Part shown: positions 13,826-21,341 of the stretch, one piece after another
Position numbering within the stretch: the first letter of the stretch is position 1
How the letters are laid out: every line of letters starts with the position of its first letter
Source of the DNA: a virus
Virus record (IMG/VR): IMGVR_UViG_3300009702_001269
Span: 1 to 24,212 of that record
DNA: 24,212 nt
Reading direction: 5' to 3' (one strand)
Made by a program: the position numbers and the translations under genes
The notes under the pieces: generated by a model
Told to the model about the DNA's origin: nothing
Database searches by the model: none
Seen by the model: the letters and a program-made list of their open reading frames with translations, nothing else

Positions 13826-14299
13826 ATGAAACGAAAAGGTTTTATCCTTGTCTGCATCATCTCATGCTTGATGTTTATCTCAGTCTTGTTTGCCGCAGAC
13901 GCCGTAACCGTTACATCCAAGACGTCCGTTTTCCCGGGCCAGATTTTACAGGTAAGTGGAACAATGGAAGGTCCGGGTACTGCCAATTCTGCGGTATTCA
14001 CTCTCGGAAATTATGATGACGTCAATTGGACGAATTTTCCATTCACATATCAATTCAATAACAATTCTGTCGCGGGCTCAATTCAACTGAAGGCCTGGAT
14101 TCAAGGAAGCTTTGATAAGACAAACTGGGTGACAACGGATACGTTATTGACTCAGTGGTCTACCACTGAGGGGATTGTCAACGGCACAATAGATTTTGGC
14201 AACTCCAAATATCCATACTACCGAGTTGGTGTCGAGGGAGGTGCGTCAAACAATGCCGATACGACATTCGATTTTCGTTTCTGGCTCTATCAGGAGTAA
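13826..14299 (+). CDS. late-operon beta-sandwich protein with N-terminal signal peptide
   Basis: 157 residues. ATG 13826 is preceded by TTGAGGGA, giving a GAGG site. The first 23 residues (MKRKGFILVCIISCLMFISV, then LFA) are a classic Sec signal: basic start, hydrophobic core, small residue before ADAV. The mature part is beta-rich with an SVFPGQILQVSGT strand, NFPFTYQFNNN, KAWIQGSFDKTNWVTTDTLL and YPYYRVGVEGG. This is an Ig-like pattern found in several uncharacterised phage virion proteins, and it could be a head decoration or a secreted host-surface protein. It sits between the capsid and a decoration-like gene. The signal peptide is unusual for a virion protein. Confidence 0.65.
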   Translation: MKRKGFILVCIISCLMFISVLFAADAVTVTSKTSVFPGQILQVSGTMEGPGTANSAVFTLGNYDDVNWTNFPFTYQFNNNSVAGSIQLKAWIQGSFDKTNWVTTDTLLTQWSTTEGIVNGTIDFGNSKYPYYRVGVEGGASNNADTTFDFRFWLYQE

Positions 14300-14307
14300 T
14301 GTAGCAA

Positions 14308-14646
14308 ATGGCGACTCTCACTGTCCAAAAAATGACAATCTCAGGTATATTGCCCACTTACGGTTCTGCAGCGGCCGGTGGTGACGATTTCTCCAATGAC
14401 GGCAAGACGTTCCTGCATATCAAGAATGGTGGCGGCGCAAGTATCAACGCAACAGTCACGAGCCAGGTTGCAACGCCTCCTGCAGGCACGGCGGCTGCCA
14501 ATAAGGTTGTCGCTGTCGCAGCTGGAAGTGAGCAGATGATTGGACCAATCAATGCAACAGGGTTCAACGACGCTTCCGGAAAGGTGCAGATATCATACAG
14601 TGCTGTTGCCAGCGTTACGGTTGCAGCAATATCTGTCTCGGATTAA
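14308..14646 (+). CDS. small beta-rich protein, head decoration candidate
   Basis: 112 residues, ATG with AGGAG about 11 bases upstream, starting 9 bases after the preceding stop. Segments LTVQKMTISGILPTYGSAAA, GGDDFSNDGKTFLHIKNGGG, INATVTSQ, VVAVAAGSEQMIGPINATGF and VQISYSAVASVTVAAISV form about eight strands with glycine/alanine turns. I recall this pattern in small uncharacterised phage head proteins near the capsid gene, but no function is proven. It has no signal peptide, unlike the gene before it. Confidence 0.6.
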   Translation: MATLTVQKMTISGILPTYGSAAAGGDDFSNDGKTFLHIKNGGGASINATVTSQVATPPAGTAAANKVVAVAAGSEQMIGPINATGFNDASGKVQISYSAVASVTVAAISVSD

Positions 14647-14676
14647 GTTTTAATTAATTATTGAGGAAATGACAGG

Positions 14677-15042
14677 ATGGACAAGGTACTTATATATTCA
14701 CGCAACGTCAACTTCAATGGATTCAGAAATGCCGGTCGGCACTCCATCCAATTCCGAGAAGGAATAGCTGAGGCAACAAGTGAAACCGCAAGCGTGTGTG
14801 TTTCTCTTTACGGATATCTTTGTCCAAAGCTTTTCCCTGAGCACAGTGATACTGTGTTAAAGTTGAGAGCTGGCAAGGATTCCCCTCTACCATCTGATCC
14901 ATCTGAAGAACCCGATGCATCTGGTGAATCGGATGATCCGCCATCTGATGATTCAAGTGATAAACCTATACGGGAGGAATCCGTAAGCGTAGCCGAGCCG
15001 AAATCTGGTAAATCCACATTACGTAAGGCGAAAATAAAATAG
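14677..15042 (+). CDS. hypothetical protein with acidic Ser/Asp/Pro-rich C terminus
   Basis: 121 residues, with a GAGG about 10 bases before ATG. The first 65 residues (MDKVLIYSRNVNFNGFRNAG, SIQFREGIAEATSETASVCV) appear folded and mixed alpha/beta. From about 68 to 110 the sequence is disordered: SPLPSDPSEEPDASGESDDP, PPSDDSSDKP, and the end is basic (STLRKAKIK). It lies between decoration-like genes and the small membrane protein, at the place where Mu has gp35, but I cannot assign it to that family. A flexible-tailed minor head protein or completion protein is possible. Confidence 0.6.
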   Translation: MDKVLIYSRNVNFNGFRNAGRHSIQFREGIAEATSETASVCVSLYGYLCPKLFPEHSDTVLKLRAGKDSPLPSDPSEEPDASGESDDPPSDDSSDKPIREESVSVAEPKSGKSTLRKAKIK

Positions 15043-15073
15043 CGTTGCAGTCATGCACGCTTCTCTCCCGAAA

Positions 15074-15102
15074 GGATGGCGCTGCGACAAGCGACGCCAT
15101 CC
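15074..15102. repeat. inverted repeat before small membrane-protein gene
   Basis: GGATGGCG (15074-15081) and CGCCATCC (15095-15102) form a perfect 8-bp stem with a 13-base loop in the 96-base gap between two late genes. It has no T run behind it, so it is more likely an mRNA stability or translation element than a terminator. An in-frame ATG at 15076 lies inside the stem and is therefore an unlikely start. Confidence 0.4.
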
Positions 15103-15138
15103 AATAAATCCAATCAATGGATGAAAGAAGTAGCTAAA

Positions 15139-15378
15139 ATGTCTGATAGTGGGATCTGGAAATTCACGACTGTTCTTCTGTCGAGCGTTCTTGTCACAAT
15201 CTCTATAGGATGGTTCACGATGGCAAGAAATGTTCCAGATTTGGAAGATTTTAGAGAGATCAGGGATGAGGTAAGGGAGATAAAAAGGACGGTCAACAAC
15301 ATCAATACGCGACTATCTGTTCTGGAAAATACAAACTTTGGAGCGCGAGATGGACAGGCTTCACGCAAAGTACGTTAA
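15139..15378 (+). CDS. small membrane protein with C-terminal coiled coil
   Basis: 79 residues from ATG 15139 (alternatives are 15121 and 15076; none has a strong ribosome site, but an AAGAAG lies 7 bases before 15139). After a short polar start, FTTVLLSSVLVTISIGWFTM makes one membrane span. Then ARNVPDLEDFREIRDEVREI and KRTVNNINTRLSVLE are a clear heptad coiled coil. The topology resembles XhlA/hemolysin-type or holin-accessory proteins but in the reverse order (span first). It overlaps the tail tube candidate by 29 bases. The role is unknown. Confidence 0.6.
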   Translation: MSDSGIWKFTTVLLSSVLVTISIGWFTMARNVPDLEDFREIRDEVREIKRTVNNINTRLSVLENTNFGARDGQASRKVR

Positions 15379-15826
15379 AATAGTTTCCGCCGGCGGAGAT
15401 TTGAATGGGGCACCAGAGATGAAGCTTGCCCTCGATGCTGTTTCAATCAAGGGTACGGGATCGATTGTTGAGCATATCACCTCTGAAAATCCAAATCCAG
15501 TCGACCGGGTTGAAATCGGAACAGAATTTGAGGTTCGGGGTGTATTGGGTGCTGCAAGTCAGTCAGAATTGGTCACAGTTATGGGCGGGTCTGTCGCCTC
15601 AAATGTCTATTCAAAAATACAGGGAATACGCACACTCCCGAAGTTTGACATGCGTATTGCGGTACACCGTGCCAGTGACGGGAAGCTTGTTCTTAAAGAC
15701 ATCACCGACTTGAATTTCATGCCTGAGTTAGAGGAAAGCTTCGAGCAGAAGAAACGTTTCTATCTGCCTTTCATCGCGAAATCAACTGATACGAGTGACT
15801 ATACTTCCGATAATTCAGCCGTTTAA
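15350..15826 (+). CDS. tail tube protein candidate
   Basis: 158 residues from ATG 15350, with GGAG 6 bases upstream; a frame extension to TTG 15338 is less likely. The sequence has strands AKYVKIVSAGGDLNGAPEMKLALDAVSIKGTGSIVEHIT (described by parts), then VEIGTEFEVRGVLGAASQ, KFDMRIAVHRASDGKLVLKDITDLNFMPELEE and a mobile C terminus. Size, beta content and position just before the chaperone and tape-measure genes are those of a siphovirus tail tube protein. No sheath gene is next to it. The call rests mainly on gene order. Confidence 0.55.
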   Translation: MDRLHAKYVKIVSAGGDLNGAPEMKLALDAVSIKGTGSIVEHITSENPNPVDRVEIGTEFEVRGVLGAASQSELVTVMGGSVASNVYSKIQGIRTLPKFDMRIAVHRASDGKLVLKDITDLNFMPELEESFEQKKRFYLPFIAKSTDTSDYTSDNSAV

Positions 15827-15859
15827 CGAGATTACTAAAAATAATTGGGAGGCATTAAC

Positions 15860-16024
15860 ATGGCTTTGACAAAAGGTGAAGCAGTCCAGGTACTAGGGAG
15901 AACCGTCGAGAAATTCGGCAAAGCGCTTGATGACGAAGAAACTCCGAATGAGATTACGCGAGAGGAATTGATGGCGATTCTGCAGTCAGCCGCGGCCGAT
16001 GCTTTCAAGGAATTTTCAGACTAA
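15860..16024 (+). CDS. 54-residue small late protein
   Basis: MALTKGEAVQVLGRTVEKFG, KALDDEETPNEITREELMAI, LQSAAADAFKEFSD: helical, acidic, with a clear GGGAGG site (15847-15852) 7 bases before the ATG. It stands 33 bases after the tail tube candidate and just before an intrinsic terminator. No family is recognised; a small tail assembly or head-tail factor is possible. The strong ribosome site and low-complexity-free sequence argue that it is real. Confidence 0.62.
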   Translation: MALTKGEAVQVLGRTVEKFGKALDDEETPNEITREELMAILQSAAADAFKEFSD

Positions 16025-16045
16025 GGCAAGCCCCTCCACCGCCAG

Positions 16046-16089
16046 GCCCGGGACAATCGTGACCAAAATTGTCTCGGGCGACATTTTTT
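16046..16089 (+). terminator. intrinsic terminator between tail tube and chaperone genes
   Basis: GCCCGGGACAAT (16046-16057) pairs with ATTGTCTCGGGC (16068-16079) over 12 bp with one G-U pair and a 10-base loop, then GACATTTTTT. It lies inside the late operon, before the next ribosome site. It could lower expression of the tape measure and downstream genes relative to the tube. Confidence 0.7.
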
Positions 16090-16111
16090 AAAAATCGGGA
16101 GTTAGTCAGAA

Positions 16112-16369
16112 ATGGCAAAAGATGAAAACTACAATATCAGAAAAGTCACTCCTCGAGGTCTCAAGATTCTTAAGAATGCAGGGCTGCTAGATGGAAATCT
16201 CTTCACTCTCGGCCAGGCATGTGAGATTTATCTTGATGAGACCAAGCTACGTGAGGTTTGCGACGCTGTATTCGCTGAAGACATGAGCAAAATGGAATAT
16301 GATGATATTAATCTTGAGGTTATAGGCAAGGGGATTCGTGATTTTTTGCAAAAGTTGGTCGGCAATTAG
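16112..16369 (+). CDS. tail assembly chaperone, short form (gpG-like role)
   Basis: 85 residues (MAKDENYNIRKVTPRGLKIL, NAGLLDGNLFTLGQACEIYL, ending DFLQKLVGN). It sits directly before the tape measure gene, where lambda-type phages have the G and G-T chaperones. CGGGAG lies about 10 bases before the ATG. A slippery TTTTTTG near its end leads to a longer product (next entry). The protein is helical and acidic. It would bind the tape measure during tail assembly and is not in the virion. No direct similarity to lambda G is claimed. Confidence 0.7.
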   Translation: MAKDENYNIRKVTPRGLKILKNAGLLDGNLFTLGQACEIYLDETKLREVCDAVFAEDMSKMEYDDINLEVIGKGIRDFLQKLVGN

Positions 16370-16593
16370 AACGTGTCGGCCAAGCTCATGAAAGTCTCTC
16401 AACAGTAGGAAATTCGTTCGAACTCGGGAAGTTAGAAGATGAATTTATCTGGGACCGTTTCATTCGAACATTAGTGCAATCAGGATTTGGAGATTATGAG
16501 GCCGCAGCCGAGGCAGATGTAGTTGAGGCGGCGGTTTTTTTGTTTCTGTCAAACGATAAGCAGAAGCGAGTAGAGGATTGGCTTAACAGATAG
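16112..16593 (+). CDS. tail assembly chaperone, -1 frameshift fusion (G-T-like)
   Basis: The zero frame reads up to the codons TTT-TTG at 16343-16348. Slipping back by one base gives GCA AAA GTT and an open frame to TAG 16591-16593. The fusion is about 160 residues: 79 shared, then 81 from the -1 frame (AKVGRQLERVGQAHESLSTV, then GNSFELGKLEDEFIWDRFIR, then TLVQSGFGDYEAAAEADVVE, ending KQKRVEDWLNR). The extension has no start of its own and fills the otherwise empty gap before the tape measure start at 16600. The layout is that of the conserved frameshift in siphophage tail chaperones. The frame is seen; frequency of slippage is unknown. Confidence 0.75.
16342..16383 (+). promoter_or_regulatory. 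programmed -1 frameshift element: slippery heptamer, spacer, hairpin
   Basis: TTTTTTG (16342-16348) is in the correct phase (T TTT TTG) for -1 slippage. After a 6-base spacer (CAAAAG), TTGGTCGGC (16355-16363) pairs with GTCGGCCAA (16375-16383) over 9 bp with two G-U pairs and an 11-base loop that holds the zero-frame stop codon. All three parts match the standard model. Confidence 0.8.
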
Positions 16594-16599
16594 ATTCCT

Positions 16600-19302
16600 A
16601 TGTCACTGCTGAAAATAAAAATAACACTAGACGCCTCGCAATTTAAGTCTGAGGCAGGAGATGCAGGCAGGGTCGCTGGTGAGGGATCTGTTAAGTTCGA
16701 TTCTTTCACAGCAAAGGCAGGTGCCTTTGCTTTCGCTTTCAATCAAATAGGTGCTGTTGTATCGCAGGTCGGTAGACTCATAGCTGTTCCGATCAGCAAA
16801 TTCTCTGAGCTAGAATCTGCCATGACTAACGTGGCCACTCTTGGTGTCGAGAACATAGATGACATGACGGATAGTGTCCTCAATTTAGGTGATGAAATTT
16901 CAGTTCCCCTTAGCAATCTCTCTGGCGGATTGTTCGAAGTTGTTTCAGCCGGGGTAGATGCTGCCAATCAAATTGATGTACTAGAAGTTTCTGCCAAGGC
17001 GGCGCGTGCTGGATTGACTGAAACAAGGCAGGCGCTTCGTCTTTCATCCGCAGTAGTCAAGGGCTACGGTCTAGAATGGGATACGGTCGAAAGCATTATG
17101 GACCGTGCTTTTAAGACAAACGAATTAGGCCAAACGACGTTTCCGGAACTGGCGGACAATATGGGAATCGTCGTGCCGCTCGCATCAGCTTTGAAGATAG
17201 ACATCGATGAACTGTTCGGTTCATTCGCAACCCTCACAGGCGTAACCGGCAACACCTCACAGGTAGCTACGCAGTTGCGCGCCGTTATGACGGGACTTGC
17301 AGATCCAACGAAAGAATTGTCTCAACTGATAGAAAATCAGACCGGCCTTAGTGTCGAGCAAGCAGTTGCGCAAGAAGGTCTAGCTGGGATCCTGGCCATC
17401 CTTGGAAACGCAACAGGTGGCTCAGCTGCTGAGATGAATAAATTTTTCGGCAGGGTTGAGGCAGTCAACGCTGCGCTGGCACTCAGCAGCACGCAATATG
17501 ACACTCTAATAGAAAAGACCGGCGCAATGACGGATAGCGCAGGAGCCATGAACGACGCTTTTGAGCTTCAGAACGACACAATTGATGGTCAAATTCAGCT
17601 CCTCGAAAACCGTTGGGATCGAATTATGATAAGGGCGGTTGAGGTCGCCGTTCCATTCATAAACTCTATACTAGATGTTGCTGGTGCAGCGACTGATAGC
17701 CGCACTGAAATCGGGAAGCTTGAAGACAGCATAAGTAACCTGAATAATGAGATGAGCCAGGTTGAAGATGTTGAAAAACTTCTTTCCCGTTATCAGGATT
17801 TGAAAGAAAAAACGAAGTTATCAAAGACAGAACATGAAGAGCTGCGAGATATCATAGTCACGCTTTCAAATCTTTATCCTAGTGCCATAACAAAACTAGA
17901 CGATTATGGTAAGGCCGTCGGCATAAGCGCTGAGAAAGTCAGAGTTCTTGTCAATCAGCAAAGAGCACTTTTGAAAGCCCAGAATCAAGACATACTGGAG
18001 ACAGGCTTAAAGGCATTGGCAAGCAATTTGGATTTAATCTTACAGAAAAACGAGAAGCTTGCTAATATCCCAACGACAATACGCAAAACTTTCCGTGGTG
18101 ACATCGTAGAGTTAAACCGCACTACTGCTCAAATAGCTGAAGAGACAAACAAGGTGAAGCAGGAGGCCGTCGACGCGAGTAATGAGCTAAGCAAAGGCAT
18201 TCTTCTGCTGAGCAATTTCTTTGATTTCGATGCTGACAAAAGCACTCTGGCAACTCAGTTGGGACTGAATGGACAACAAGCGGAATTACTGATAAAGCGA
18301 TGGAAAGAACTCAACTCTGTTGTAGACAAGGCCAAGCAGATTGCTTCTCAGCCATTGGCTGACGTAGACCCAGGATTAAAGATTTCATCTAAGCCGATAG
18401 AATTTCCAATCAAACCAATCATCAAAGCAGATTCATCAGGAATTGCTCCTAAACTATTAGACCGAGTAGATTTCACGCAAGAGCTTGACTTCCTGGATCT
18501 GATGCGCGAAGCTGCCATCATTTCAGATGAGGATTTCTTTGAGCGCAGACTCGCTCTTTTGCAGGCTGACCTTGAAAATGCAAGAGAGATAAACGGAGAG
18601 CGATCACGAGAGGCGCTTGAGGTGCAGGCTGAACTTGTGCAAGCAGAGCAGGATGCGGCCGAGCGTAAACTTGAAATTCAGGAACAAGTCATTGCCGGGA
18701 CTGTAGGACAGCTTGCGACCCTCATGCAGCTTGCACAGGGATCGAGTCAGGAATTGTTCCTAGTTGGAAAGGCCGCTGGTATCGCCAATGCGACCATCGA
18801 TACTTTTGTAGCCGCCAATAAGGCGCTCTCAAATCCTCCCGGACCTCCGTTCACATTTCCAATCGTGGCTGCAACAATCGTGAGAGGCCTGGCAACTGTT
18901 GCCAAGATAGCGTCTACGAAATTCGAACGTCGTGCAAAAGGTGGTTTCCTAGGAGACGAGATTAGAACGGTATTGGAATCTGATTTTGGCGGTGGTGAGA
19001 ACCGTCTAATAGTTGCAAATGATGGTGAGTTCATCGTAAATGCATCGGCGACAGCACGCAACAGAGCATTACTTGAAGCGATAAACGCAGGAACTCGATC
19101 GGTTCCAGTTTCATTTGCTGGCGGCGGCCCGGTCACAGGAGGGCAAGTCTTTCTTGGTGGTGATCTCGATGCGCTTGCCGAGAGGCTATCCGATGCGGTT
19201 CGTCAAGTCAAAATAAATTTCAAAGGAACGCTAGACGGTCAGGAGTTTTTGCGCGAAAACTTCGATGATTTCCAGCGCATTGAAAACAACCGGAGATTTT
19301 GA
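16600..19302 (+). CDS. tail tape measure protein (TP901-type core)
   Basis: 900 residues. The core region (about 60-370) has the TP901-core pattern: FSELESAMTNVATLGVENID, LFEVVSAGVDAANQIDVLE, AARAGLTETRQALRLSS, LADNMGIVVPLASALKIDID, LRAVMTGLADPTKELSQLI. Then comes a long coiled region (370-690), a hydrophobic helical stretch (about 690-760, with Pro-Gly-Pro at LSNPPGPPFTFP) and a C terminus with AKGGFLGDE and ANDGEFIVNASATARN, typical of tape measure ends. It sets tail length and occupies the tube lumen; at roughly 0.15 nm per residue of helix this suggests a tail near 130 nm. It follows the frameshifted chaperones directly. Confidence 0.9.
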   Translation: MSLLKIKITLDASQFKSEAGDAGRVAGEGSVKFDSFTAKAGAFAFAFNQIGAVVSQVGRLIAVPISKFSELESAMTNVATLGVENIDDMTDSVLNLGDEISVPLSNLSGGLFEVVSAGVDAANQIDVLEVSAKAARAGLTETRQALRLSSAVVKGYGLEWDTVESIMDRAFKTNELGQTTFPELADNMGIVVPLASALKIDIDELFGSFATLTGVTGNTSQVATQLRAVMTGLADPTKELSQLIENQTGLSVEQAVAQEGLAGILAILGNATGGSAAEMNKFFGRVEAVNAALALSSTQYDTLIEKTGAMTDSAGAMNDAFELQNDTIDGQIQLLENRWDRIMIRAVEVAVPFINSILDVAGAATDSRTEIGKLEDSISNLNNEMSQVEDVEKLLSRYQDLKEKTKLSKTEHEELRDIIVTLSNLYPSAITKLDDYGKAVGISAEKVRVLVNQQRALLKAQNQDILETGLKALASNLDLILQKNEKLANIPTTIRKTFRGDIVELNRTTAQIAEETNKVKQEAVDASNELSKGILLLSNFFDFDADKSTLATQLGLNGQQAELLIKRWKELNSVVDKAKQIASQPLADVDPGLKISSKPIEFPIKPIIKADSSGIAPKLLDRVDFTQELDFLDLMREAAIISDEDFFERRLALLQADLENAREINGERSREALEVQAELVQAEQDAAERKLEIQEQVIAGTVGQLATLMQLAQGSSQELFLVGKAAGIANATIDTFVAANKALSNPPGPPFTFPIVAATIVRGLATVAKIASTKFERRAKGGFLGDEIRTVLESDFGGGENRLIVANDGEFIVNASATARNRALLEAINAGTRSVPVSFAGGGPVTGGQVFLGGDLDALAERLSDAVRQVKINFKGTLDGQEFLRENFDDFQRIENNRRF

Positions 19303-20576
19303 TGCCCTGGACGTTCAAACTATATCAGACCAGTACCTTCGGTAGAATCATTTCAGAGACAGATGTGCTCGACATAGAGAATGATTTCAAAATCGAGAAA
19401 ACTGTCGGTGACCAGATGTGGATAAAGAGCGGTGACATCACAATCAATACCAGGAAAGCGCTTGCTAATACTCCGTTCACATGGTTAGCTGCAATTCTAG
19501 ATGGCAAGGTATTTGATATTTACACCGTTGAAAATATTTATGATGAGTTTGATGAAAAATTCGGGAAGTACAAAATCAGACTATTATCGATTCAAAAACA
19601 ATTCTTTGATGATATCAATGCCACTGTCATGGCATACAGCGCAACCGCCGATGACTGGGGTAACTCGGCTGCATCCACAAATCTGATCATCGATGAGATA
19701 AGGTATGTGGATGAATTTGGCGTTCCGACAGTTGCACAAGGCAGACACGGGTTCAGTCTTGGAGATATCCTGCAGAGCATATCCGGAAGCAACTCAAACG
19801 GTTACAGCGTACAGAGCGTGAGCTTTCCAGGCCCGACTATGAATCAAAACAACGTGCCTGTCATCTATCGCGGCATATCACAGAGCGTATTTCTGCAAGG
19901 TTCACCCACGGCAATCGAGGCGTTCGACCTGACTTTTAAAGATCACAATTCAACCTGGATGGATATGTTTAAACTCGCCATTTTCGGGTTCAATTCGTTT
20001 GTGCGAGCCAATCCGAGCATATTCAAATCAGGCGTCGATGACTTTGTCGGACTCAGTGTTAGTATTGTGCCACGTGTTAACGTATCTCCTGGCACTACTA
20101 AGTCGCCCCGATGGCTCAAGCGCAAAGTTAGCCGAGGCAAGTTTCAACTTGATGGAGTTCACATCAAGAGCAGCATAAACGACATCAATGGAAATCCAAG
20201 CTTTGAATTTAAGCAGGGTGATATTGACGGCAACGAGGTATTCAAAAGAGATGCAGATATCGGGGATCCGAGCTCATCGATTAAGTCTGGGGATACGACG
20301 CTTTACTGGTCAGACGGTACCTACAACGCCACGAGCGGCAAGTATGAGATTTTGGACGTGTCATCAAACCCGCTGCCATATTTCGCTTCGGGGTTGGTAG
20401 AGCCATTTTACGCCGGCCTGTTGACGAGCGGTGACGCGATAGAGGGAACGGTGATCTACGAAGACGAGGATATTCTGGACCACATAGCCATAGGTGCAGA
20501 CATCATACAGTTAAACAAAATCACAAAAGGCAGGCAAGGTCTTAAAATGAAAGTTCAGGGGTTTAAGATTGCTTAA
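19302..20576 (+). CDS. distal tail / minor tail protein
   Basis: 424 residues. ATG 19302 overlaps the tape measure TGA (TGATG), and GGAG lies 6 bases upstream. It is beta-rich: KLYQTSTFGRIISETDVLDI, VGDQMWIKSGDITINTRK, FDIYTVENIYDEF and a long hydrophilic middle with GDILQSISGSNSNGYSVQSV, ending in LGDAIEGTVIYEDE-like strands and KGRQGLKMKVQGFKIA. Gene position after the tape measure corresponds to the distal tail/baseplate hub genes of siphophages. I recognise no specific family. It may be a baseplate component connecting tube and spike. Confidence 0.6.
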   Translation: MPWTFKLYQTSTFGRIISETDVLDIENDFKIEKTVGDQMWIKSGDITINTRKALANTPFTWLAAILDGKVFDIYTVENIYDEFDEKFGKYKIRLLSIQKQFFDDINATVMAYSATADDWGNSAASTNLIIDEIRYVDEFGVPTVAQGRHGFSLGDILQSISGSNSNGYSVQSVSFPGPTMNQNNVPVIYRGISQSVFLQGSPTAIEAFDLTFKDHNSTWMDMFKLAIFGFNSFVRANPSIFKSGVDDFVGLSVSIVPRVNVSPGTTKSPRWLKRKVSRGKFQLDGVHIKSSINDINGNPSFEFKQGDIDGNEVFKRDADIGDPSSSIKSGDTTLYWSDGTYNATSGKYEILDVSSNPLPYFASGLVEPFYAGLLTSGDAIEGTVIYEDEDILDHIAIGADIIQLNKITKGRQGLKMKVQGFKIA

Positions 20577-21000
20577 CCATAGCGTTGACGTTCGATTTTC
20601 CTATTCGAATGGTTTATATGCCAGGACATTAAAGTGCGATTTCGTCGAGTTCGGGATGACATTCTTGGGCGAAGTTGAGGAGGACCTAAACTTTGATCTG
20701 ATAGAGGATTATGAAAGTGTGAGAATGCAAATCAGATTGAAGGTGAGGCTATCTTTTGCTGAGACGCTTTATGTTGCTGACTTCTTAGCAAGCACGTCAA
20801 AGGTACTCACCATAGACGGTGTGAATATTGAAGTAGTAAACGATATGAAGGATATCGATTTTAAGCTTGTCGAAAAAAGCTCGTTTGCAGCGATCACCGA
20901 ACTGCGATTCAAGAAAAGAAGTATAGGACTTGCAAACATGGGAGCAGGATCGTTCGGAGCAACTGGTCACATTGGAAACGTAGGAGTAGCCACGTCATGA
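20569..21000 (+). CDS. hypothetical minor tail protein (TTG start)
   Basis: 143 residues from TTG 20569, with AGGGG 7 bases upstream, overlapping the previous gene by 8 bases. The N terminus (SVDVRFSYSNGLYARTLKCD) and the middle (IEDYESVRMQIRLKVRLSFA, ETLYVADFLASTSKVLTIDG) form regular strands around one helix. The C terminus is glycine-rich (GLANMGAGSFGATGHIGNVG). It is tightly packed between tail genes, so a small baseplate or tail-tip role is likely. No family is recognised. Confidence 0.62.
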   Translation: MLNHSVDVRFSYSNGLYARTLKCDFVEFGMTFLGEVEEDLNFDLIEDYESVRMQIRLKVRLSFAETLYVADFLASTSKVLTIDGVNIEVVNDMKDIDFKLVEKSSFAAITELRFKKRSIGLANMGAGSFGATGHIGNVGVATS

Positions 21001-21332
21001 TAAACACGGTAATTCTAGAGAAATTGATTTCTGGTAGCAAGGCGCCTGATACGCTGCAGGCCGTGTCAGCATATGACTATAATGCTGCTGACATTTCAGG
21101 ATCACCTCCTAACGGTACCAAGATAGCAGACATGACAGAGATTTCAGGAGCAGGTCTCTATACGATAGACCTGGTTGAAGCAAAAAAAGTTACAATCGTC
21201 GTAGGAGGTACGTGTAGAGCCGGCCTCATAGGTATACTTTTCAACGGAGACAAAGCTCTAGACGATTCTGTAGATACCAGCGCTTTGTCAGATTCGGCTG
21301 TCACGCCAGTCAAAACAACATTTGCATATTAG
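20997..21332 (+). CDS. hypothetical small tail-region protein
   Basis: 111 residues. ATG overlaps the previous TGA (ATGA), with an AGGAG nearby upstream. The middle (AGLYTIDLVEAKKVTIVVGG) and end (GTCRAGLIGILFNGDKALDD, SALSDSAVTPVKTTFAY) look like a small beta domain. The ending contains ALSDSAVTPVK, which resembles the ALADSEVTLQKL near the start of the spike gene that follows, so the two may share a short structural motif used at the spike base. No family is recognised. Confidence 0.62.
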   Translation: MINTVILEKLISGSKAPDTLQAVSAYDYNAADISGSPPNGTKIADMTEISGAGLYTIDLVEAKKVTIVVGGTCRAGLIGILFNGDKALDDSVDTSALSDSAVTPVKTTFAY

Positions 21333-21341
21333 GAGAACAAC

